64,000 bases of DNA from Paragonimus westermani (taxonomy: Eukaryota > Platyhelminthes > Trematoda > Plagiorchiida > Troglotrematidae). The stretch lies in contig QNGE01003062.1 in NCBI GenBank assembly GCA_008508345.1, positions 30,982 through 94,981 on the forward strand, read 5' to 3'. Position numbers and translations under genes: made by a program. Shown piece after piece: positions 56,661 to 64,000 of this stretch. The notes beneath the pieces were generated by a model, which worked only from the letters and a program-made list of their open reading frames with translations, was not told where the DNA came from and made no database searches. Position 1 is the stretch's first letter. Every line of letters begins with the position of its first letter.

Positions 56661-59600
56661 CTAACGTACTCGTTGCCTCTTCACTGACGGTGTACTATGA
56701 GTACGTTGGCGACCTACAAACCCCAAACGGCCAGCACACTCGCGGCCGCACACATCGTAACGCCATATGGTCACGTCACCTCGACCTATGGCACCGATGG
56801 TTCCTTTGCGTACCGCACGCTTTCGCTCGCAACCACGCAATAATTGCTCGTTGAACTTTCCGACGCCCGCCCGAACCGCATTCCTCCAGGCCTTCCGGTT
56901 CAACGCCAAATCTTCTCAATATATAAAATCAGTAGTACAACGTGAGAGACTTACCTGCACAACATCCTGGTACCTCCGCTCCTGGCCACCGGGACTTCGC
57001 TTACCTGACTTAACTTGTCCGTACAGTACCTGCATCGGTCATCGCCCATCCGGCGGACGTGACCGAGCCAACGGAGCTGATTCAGCATCAACATGGCTTC
57101 CATCCCGTCCATGTCCGCTCGCCGCAGTACCCCAGTGTTCGGAATTATGTCCGACCACCGAATACCCAAGATGCACATAAGACAATGCACATGAAATTGG
57201 CTCAGATAGCTTACGTTCCGCTGATACAATGTCCACGTCTCACTACCATACAGCAGTATATGCAGCACCATTGAGCGGTAGACACACGGCTTGGTGGACA
57301 TCTTCAGGCTGTGATTCTTCCAGACGTGCCTTTCAAGACGTCCGAAGGCAGCGCTAGCCTTCGCCACACGCGCTCTCAGCTCGCAGCCCACGGACAAATG
57401 TGTCGACAAGTTTATACCCAAGTAGCAAAAATCCCCGCAGCCATTCACAGTGTCTCCAGCGATGCGAACTTTGGGTGGAGGTGCACAAGCAGCACCTCAA
57501 CTAGGGTAAGACTGGAAGAACGAAAAAGCATCACCTGTGTTAATGTCCAATCCAACCTTTGATGCTGCCGAAGTGAAGGCTGTAACCAGACTTTGTAGCT
57601 CTTCTTCACTGCGTATTAGCAATGTGCTGTCATCTGCGAACAGAAGCATGCGCCTCCTCTAAGTTTGTAGCCGGGTTGAGGCGCCGAAACGTCGGATATC
57701 CAACAGGCGCCCGTCCTTCCGGTACTCGACATCAACACCATCTTCTCCAGAGTCCTGAAAAGCAACCGTTACCATGGCAGCCAAATATAAGCTAAATAGG
57801 GCTGGGGCTAGAGTACAACCCTACTTCACGCCAGTGACGATGTCAAAATCATCAGAGGTCTATTCACACGATAGCATCTTTGCCTTCCCGCCCGCATGCA
57901 ACAATCCAACCATATTGACGAACAAACCTGGACATCCAAACTTACCGAGCACCGTCCACAGCGCCTCGCGGCTAACGGAATCGGAGGCGTTGGTGAAGTC
58001 CACGAACAGGGCATACAGGGGCTGATTCTGTTCCCGGCAATTCTCCCGAAGCTGTCGAACAGCAAACACCAGATTGATCGTATTCCGAATCCCCCGGAAT
58101 CCACACTGCTCCTCGAAAACATTCACCTTCAAAACGGTCACATTCCGTCAGTTCATGGGGATTATGGCTAGTACTTTGCCTGCACATATCAGCAGGCTGA
58201 TACCTCTGTAGCTGTCGGCGCATTGCTTGCTACCCTTGCCTTTGAACAAAGGGACTATAAGAGTGTGCTTGAAGACTTGCGGCATTACCTCGTGCCCCCA
58301 AACGGAGTGGACCGGTTGGAGCAAAGCGCGTTCCAACGCCGGCCCGCCATTATTCAGGATCTCAACCAGCAGCCCATCCTTGCCTGCAGCCTGCTTGTTG
58401 CGCAATTGATTAATCGCCCCCAGCGCCTCCAGCAAATCTGGGGCGAAAGCAAGTGAAAATTTGACGTTCTGTCGCGGCAGGCTGTTCACAACGGCCCAGT
58501 CAGTTGTAGCAGGGTTGTTTAGCAGGCTGCCGAAGTGTGTGCGCCATATTCTCATGATGTTCTCCGGCTGGGTGCAAGAATAGCCGATGTCCACGTCTAC
58601 CACTGCTTTAGTAGACTGGGTAGATAGACCGAAGATAGCTTTAAGCGAATCGTAGAACTCCTTGTGTTGCCAGCGATCTGCGAAATCCTGCATGCGCTCA
58701 CCCTGTTTCCCCCACCAGTTGTCCTTAATTCCGTGAAAATGCTCGGCCAATTGACGGCGGATACTCTGGAACCTAACCTTCTTCGCTCCATTGGCCGGGT
58801 CCAGTGTGGATGTGGCGAACACGGCGTTCTTCTATGGTACCAATATGCAGATGGTTGAGTTGTTTTCGTCAAACTAGTCCACGCGTTTCTTGCGCTCCAC
58901 ATTGATCGTCCCTGTGGCTGCTGCCGTAATCTGTCTCTTCAGTTTTTGCCACATGCACTCGGGGGTGGTGGACACAGGAGCTTTCTGCAGACGGACGACG
59001 AGTGCACGTTGAAAGGCAATCTTCGTCTCCCAGTTCTCCAGCCGTCTGATATCCAACCTCTGCTGTTGTCCAAAAGATCTACAATAAACAGGCTTATGTA
59101 CATGAATAAACAATTTGGTCCTGACCAGCCTATGACCGGTGCTATATTCAGCGCCGCGCGTCGCCCGCGTGATGCGCACCTTGCGAACGTCGCGTTGCTG
59201 CACAATCACGTAGACGAGCAAATGGTGGTGACCTCTTCATGGATGAATCCACGTCGTGATGTCAATCGCATCCAGCTGGAATCGGGTGTTCGTGATAGCC
59301 AGCTCGTGAGTAGCACACAGGTGCAGCTGACGATCACCGTTCTTGTTGGCTGAACCAATGTCGTAGTGTTCGAGGACTCCCGGCCAAGCTACCGAGTCAC
59401 GCCCAACTCGAGCGTTCAAGTCGCCCAGAACAAACAGTCGGTCACTCACCGGCGACGACCGGATTGTGGTGGACATCTGATCATAGAACTGGTCCTTTGT
59501 ACCATCAGTGTGGCACATAGTTGGAACATAAACTAATAAATGTAGCACACTTACCTCGACCGAGTTGGGGGCGCATCAACAGCATTCGATGGCTGATGCC

Positions 59601-60400
59601 GTACGGTTCGCCTATCATCAAAGCATTGATGCGATCAGCGCCAGCAAAACAGACACCATGCTCTCGAACACTTTCTGCCTGGTAACCTGTCTAGTGGAAG
59701 GTGCACCCAGCACGTGCTTCCCTCGAATTACATTGGTCTGCAAGCCCTGTCTCACTCAATGTTGTCACGTCGCTTCCGTATCGATGCAGTCCCATCGCGA
59801 TCAGGGCGGTGCGTCGTTCCGGCCGTTCTGTGGCGCCGCATCGATCCAGAAGCGTGCGTACGTTCCATGTCCCAATGGCACGTGTCTCGCGTCCCCGGGC
59901 CTAACTCAAGTTGGTCTTCTGAGCACTGAAACCTAATTGAGCATTTTCTGCTCGGGGGTTCGTTGTCGGATCAAGTATATGGGCGAGTGTCTGGAAGTAG
60001 CATAGTTTCGCCTATCCACCCTGTCATGTGCAGCAGATAGGGCAGACAGGGTCTGTTTATCCTGTGCGACGGCCGATGCAGTATGGTATTTTCCTCATTT
60101 TGTGTGATCATTCTTTTTATGGGCCTCGCATACTGCCCGGACCCCCAGACCTGTTCAGGAGAGCGATTAGAGCCCCCGACCAGAGCTTTTGGCTGAAAGC
60201 CTAGACCGCAAGGCAGCAGGTGACTCACCCGCACACGCAGACACGGCAGCATCAGGGAGATGATCGACAGCCATATCAAAACAAATCCAGCACTCACTCA
60301 CAGGAACAGTAACATTGTACACACGATTCCAGCGGACAGACACAGTCAGTCCAGGCAAAAACAAGCATCTTGCCTAACGAAGCCACAACACACGGTCACC
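56661..60400 (-). mobile_element. Nearly full-length AP-endonuclease LINE (non-LTR retrotransposon)
   Basis: Order from high to low coordinates on the minus strand: 5' leader/ORF start (60300-59970). AP-endonuclease 59930-59100 (IGTWNVRTLLDRCG, RRTALIAMGLHRYGSDVTTL, FVLGDLNARVGRDSVAWPGV, TTWIHP, STGHRLVRTKL). RT 58500-57550 (LIVPLFKGKGSKQCADSYRG, ISLL, QCGFRGIRNTINLVFAVRQL, ALFVDFTNASDSVSREALW, RRMLLFADDSTLL). Connection region 57450-56950 (CYLGINLSTHLSVGCELRAR, LLYGSETWTLYQR, LRWLGHVRRMGDDRCRYC). A tail follows with AWRNAVRAGVGKFNEQLLRG and YDVCGRECAGRLGFVGRQR. FADD is intact. Defects include a stop replacing Gln in the V-K-Q-G-C motif (57821-57823), a few frameshifts, and loss of the first Cys of the zinc-finger pair. 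The clade is not assigned. Confidence 0.93.
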
Positions 60401-60409
60401 ACGCATAAC

Positions 60410-61850
60410 AAACGCATCTTAATTGTCTGACTGCTCCCCTTTGGCCGATCTGACAAGGTTGAACCTGCAAGGACCGAAGTCCCAGTCAGCACAACCCGCC
60501 GGATCAAAACATCAAGCAAGCCTGATCACCACGCCAAGGTACAAGTAAAAGTCAGGAAGTATAACACATACAGTTGAGGGACCACATACACATCACTGGT
60601 TATGTGAAGCTGATTGACCAAAATTGTGTGGCCATCTATCTACGGCTGTCTTCATTTCATTAACCATATGCGCGAAAACTGTTTCCCGTTCATTCTTTTT
60701 TCGCTACTTTCCTCACAAACAAGCTTGGCACTGTAGTCATGGCTCACGGGTCACAGGCAGACGGAACGTTGAAAGCTGTTACCTACTAGCGTAAGAAACA
60801 GGACCATTAACCTACAAGTCACCACGTCCTTTGAAATGAACTGTACGAGATTTGGTTTTCCACAGGAAATGCATTCCTATTGGTGATTCGCGTCTTTGTT
60901 TTCTCAGTCTCTTTAGGCACTGGGTATCGGCGCATGATGAAACCAAATATCTTCTTCATTTGCGACTAATCTTGAGACACGCGGTAAGTTTTTCTAGCAG
61001 TAAGCCACAGGTTTATTTCTTCTGATATTACACACAGACAGTTGAAACTAACTGTTGGAGGTATGCCGTATTGTGTCCTGCGGTCTTCTTGCTTCTAAGC
61101 CCTACTAGACAATTTGTACCATTTTTGAAACTCACCATTTATCCGCGCAACCAGAACATCAATACGGGTCGCCCCATTTTGGTCCTTTTGAATGCAATAA
61201 AAGCTTCACTGATGAGGTTCACCTGTAGTTTCTGCTGGGTGTTCCAACGCTTGATAATCTTCGGGAACACAGCAGCCAGTCAGAACCTCCGCGTTTTTCC
61301 AAAGTGTCCGCACTCAACTCCTTCTAGTTAAAACACTGTTTTTGAAGCTTTGTGGCCGGCCTCTCGGCCTACTTGACTGGTAACGTGTCAGCTGTATATG
61401 CTAGTTCCCCTGAAGTTTTGTTGGTCACGTCAACGGTTTGAGCCTCAAAAGTCAATCGGCGGCATGGCATCATATCGGTTGGTGTTGATTGACAGTCACC
61501 GACAGCGTTTCACAAATCAAGCACATGAGCCCGTCCTCACCCTATCCATCATCTTTGAAAGCGTGTCCCTGTTGAGAATGTCAGGCTCACTAGCAGAATA
61601 GATAAGAAGCGCAGGAGAAAGACGTCTCATTAGTAGATGTTGCACGACACTGGGCGATCTCTTCATTTGTCTTATAAATACGCATCACCACGTCAATATA
61701 CAGTACAACATGATAATGCCCGCCTTACGCGTGCTTTGGGCACCCGAAGTACACACTACATAAGAGTCATCCGATTTGCTCTTGAATAACTAAAACATCA
61801 CCTGTTGAGTTTAATGATACTCCGGACTTGCCTTGAGGGTGGTTAACAAG
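60410..61850. other. No gene or element recognised
   Basis: The open frame at 61071-61331 has a hydrophobic, Phe/Leu-rich N-terminus (AVFLLLSPTRQFVPFLKLTI), but no start context or splice signals support a gene. Confidence 0.35.
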
Positions 61851-61859
61851 TGCATGCAG

Positions 61860-62110
61860 TGAGGAGATCATATGGAGGCAACAGAGGCAACACCGGGTGT
61901 GGTTTTGAATTCGGGTAAGCTCACGCACAATCAATAGAGTGCTTGCTGCTCGAAAGACGCAATAAAAGTGGTGTGAACTCAAAAAGCCGTCCCATGTCTT
62001 ATTTGTGGATTTCACCAAGGCCTCTGATTCCGTGAGTCGTGAGGTATTGTAGACAGTGCTCGGTAGGTTTGGCGGTCCAGGCAATCCCGTTAGCTCGGAT
62101 GGAATGTTGC
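61860..62110 (+). mobile_element. LINE reverse-transcriptase fragment
   Basis: The plus strand reads LFVDFTKASDSVSREVL, a stop, TVLGRFGGPG, closely matching FVDFTNASDSVSREALWTVL of the LINE at 56.7-60.4 kb but in opposite orientation. Upstream sequence is too decayed for a clear match. It is a separate, truncated copy of the same or a sister family. Confidence 0.75.
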
Positions 62111-62119
62111 AGTAGTTAA

Positions 62120-63900
62120 GAGGATGCGGGTAGTATCGTGTTGACTAACCTTTAATAACTTTGCCGCTCATATTTGCATGAATTAAGGTTGTGTCCCAGT
62201 CCCAACTCCGTTTACTGCATGTTTGATCGCAGTGCCAATGGCTGCTTTTCAGATCTCGGAGGGTGGTGTAAAAATCTTTAGTGCTCGTCACACTAAGTCG
62301 CTTTTTCCCCAGGTGCGCAATTATCAGACGCGGAAAGCAAAAGGCCGTTGAGGAGAGAGACCAAATCTTTATTTGACGAAATATACAGGTGGTCTCTGAT
62401 AGCGTTATAAAAGGCACCGACAAGCGAAATAGCTAGATAGGCTAGAGACCGGCCGTCGACGAGTGAGTGAACCGGAAGAATGTGACACGTGTGTCCTTCG
62501 GGTTTGCACCACGGTCACATGACATGTAGACAAACAATCGGAAAACATGCATCATGCGAACTTTCTTAGTAGCCTAGGTACAATATGCAACTATGAGTTT
62601 TGGAACTATTTTACACACCATATCGCAGGCAGGCCAGTGAAATCTTCAGGCAGCTACAAGTCGATTACTGCATAAATGACCGTCAATCAAAGATTCCACG
62701 TTTCTTTGCCCCAATCGGGCTACGCAATTCGACTGTGACAATCTGTTCTCTATAGTTGACGGTGCGCTTTTTGCGCGCAGTGAATAAGGTGCCCAAAAGA
62801 GTGGCCAGAATCTGGCGGCCACAGGTTACAGAATAACTGGTGATAGCCAGAAAACATCCTGAGAAATCCAAATGTGTACCGTTCGACATACGGTGGGGAC
62901 AACATCCGAGACTGCCGTTGGTCGAACCGCACAAGTTTACAAGCCTGTGTGCCAAGAAGTTTTTATTATTATTATGTGTGTGTGGCGGATTTTAAGAATC
63001 ATTTTTGCCTCACTTTCAGTAACCCTGAAATTTCCCGGGAAAGTTTCTTTAGAAATCCCACCTCTGCACCACTGGTGAAATTCGTCGTGCACGCTAAAAT
63101 TGTTTGGAAAAAACTCAACCTGTTCGTTTCATGACTGCATAATAAACTTTAGTCGCAACTGTTCCCTTATTTCCCCTGATAAACCACCAGGCAACCTCTC
63201 GGTATTGCAAAACATTGTTCTCACTCTACATACCAGCCGTACAGAAATAATTGACATTTAAATTGAGCAGTAATCGTATACTGATGGAAGCTTATGAGCA
63301 ATGTCTTCTCGTGTTATCTGATAACAGATGTTCGCTAATGGTATATATTCCATCAATTAGCACAATGCTATTAACATCATATAGAGGTTAGACCGGAATA
63401 TCACATGTTCCATTGTTCGTCATAGCTCACATAGTCAGTTTCACGTTCTCCAGTTTATCGCATGATTCCACTCTCCATTCTTGGTTTCGCTGACGTATCT
63501 CGCGCGAGGAAACATACCACCCCGCCCGGACACTCGAAATCCGCAATGGTTGAGTATATCGCGAGCTCCTCGAAATTATTAGGAATTTGAACGAAGAATG
63601 ACGCCCAGTCGAGAGGTCCATACGTTCTCCGCGAAAGAACATGCGTGCCCACATCGCCCACATCATGGACAAATTTTCATACACATTTCCCTGAGAATAT
63701 CTATATGGAATAATGATCAAATTCTTCGCCAACACACCTCCATCCTCCAACCACCCCATTTTTGCACGATCTTGAGCATTAGGCCAGTTATCACCTTGTG
63801 GAGTCGCAACTGATGTAACGAATCAATTTTCAGATGTGTATATGCTTCCAATTCTCTAAGTTGATCACGCTCTCTTGAGCGTACTTCTCAAAAATGCGAC
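62120..63900. other. No gene recognised
   Basis: Contains TTATTATTATTATG-type trinucleotide runs at about 62960-62978 and 63913-63929. Open frames such as 62683-62955 and 63427-63759 (minus) have no motif I recognise; the latter region may belong to a LINE whose 3' segment follows at 63940. Confidence 0.35.
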
Positions 63901-63934
63901 CAGAAATATACCATTATTATTATTATGTCTATCT

Positions 63935-64000
63935 TCAAACTCTCCGTATCGCCTGATTACCTTTTTGAGTGTGGTCCAAAGAACACTTGGGCGTCAAATG
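63935..64000 (+). mobile_element. LINE 3' segment, cut by the window end
   Basis: CGTATCGCCTGATTACCTTT and GGTCCAAAGAACACTTGGGC are the reverse complement of 44319-44385 with only a few differences. In both, the translated strand reads TFLSVVQRTLGRQ. It is therefore a second copy of the LINE 3' region, on the plus strand. Confidence 0.7.

Noticed and set aside
57774..58456. Plus-strand frames over the LINE at 57-58 kb
   Set aside because: Antisense shadows of the LINE reverse transcriptase, which is read on the minus strand with clear motifs.
61767..62084. 105-codon minus-strand frame
   Set aside because: Antisense shadow of a plus-strand LINE RT scrap (F-V-D-F-T-K-A-S-D-S-V-S-R-E).
1..64000. 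CRISPR arrays, operons, bacterial promoters or ribosome binding sites
   Set aside because: No regularly spaced identical repeats were seen, and the spliced gene and retrotransposons show that this is eukaryotic DNA.
1..64000. tRNA or rRNA genes
   Set aside because: I saw no stretch with convincing tRNA boxes plus a foldable cloverleaf and no rRNA core sequence; a covariance-model scan would be decisive.

Overview
This is eukaryotic genomic DNA of roughly balanced base composition. It has long introns, canonical GT-AG splicing plus one GC-AG intron, and an intergenic half packed with decayed transposable elements. The only confident host gene is the C-terminal half of a CHD7/8/9-Kismet type chromatin remodeller, on the plus strand in the first 21.5 kb. 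The gene structure (1-2 kb introns, Ser/Thr-rich low-complexity exons) and the mobile elements (Ty3/Gypsy, AP-endonuclease LINEs, a Penelope-like element, Mutator-like transposases, AT-rich arrays) fit a flatworm, most likely a trematode. That assignment is inference; no marker in the window fixes the species.

Region 1-21.5 kb. Thirteen exons can be chained with compatible phases and no internal stop, giving about 1,922 codons ending at a TGA at 21491. In order they encode the segment that follows the helicase (SANT/SLIDE-like modules around W-G-W and K-H-G-W-E-K-Y), a second myb-like module (W-T-R-R-E-E-A-D-F-Y), the P-I-S-E-E-R and W-P-K-D-R blocks seen in CHD7 family tails, one BRK domain, and a long Ser/Gln/Ala-rich tail ending in L-D-L-S-K. 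The chromodomains and ATPase lie upstream of the window. The introns hold a Penelope-like fragment, a LINE tail, a cysteine-rich relic resembling a transposase tail, and a small dispersed repeat seen in whole or part at five places.

Region 21.5-35 kb. No host gene is recognised. There are three minus-strand Ty3/Gypsy relics (26-28.7 kb) and one longer plus-strand Gypsy pol (about 31-33.2 kb). The latter has lost the second Asp of the reverse transcriptase YLDD box and the second Asp of the integrase.

Region 35-44 kb. This is a structurally complex block: an 80-bp tandem repeat, three AT-rich arrays, a small palindrome whose arm recurs 2.2 kb away, a 210-bp imperfect inverted repeat enclosing an AT-rich array, and two oppositely oriented remnants of a Mutator-like (ZSWIM3-type) transposase. 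A possible small spliced minus-strand gene sits at 37.2-38.1 kb.

Region 44-64 kb. It contains a decayed minus-strand LINE, another Mutator-like remnant, an isolated well-formed exon (48.4 kb), a long badly decayed minus-strand Gypsy element from gag to integrase (50.9-54.35 kb), and a nearly full-length minus-strand AP-endonuclease LINE (56.66-60.4 kb) with an intact FADD box. Two further LINE scraps follow, and the last 60 bases match a segment at 44.3 kb in inverse orientation. Stretches not listed as features showed nothing I could support.
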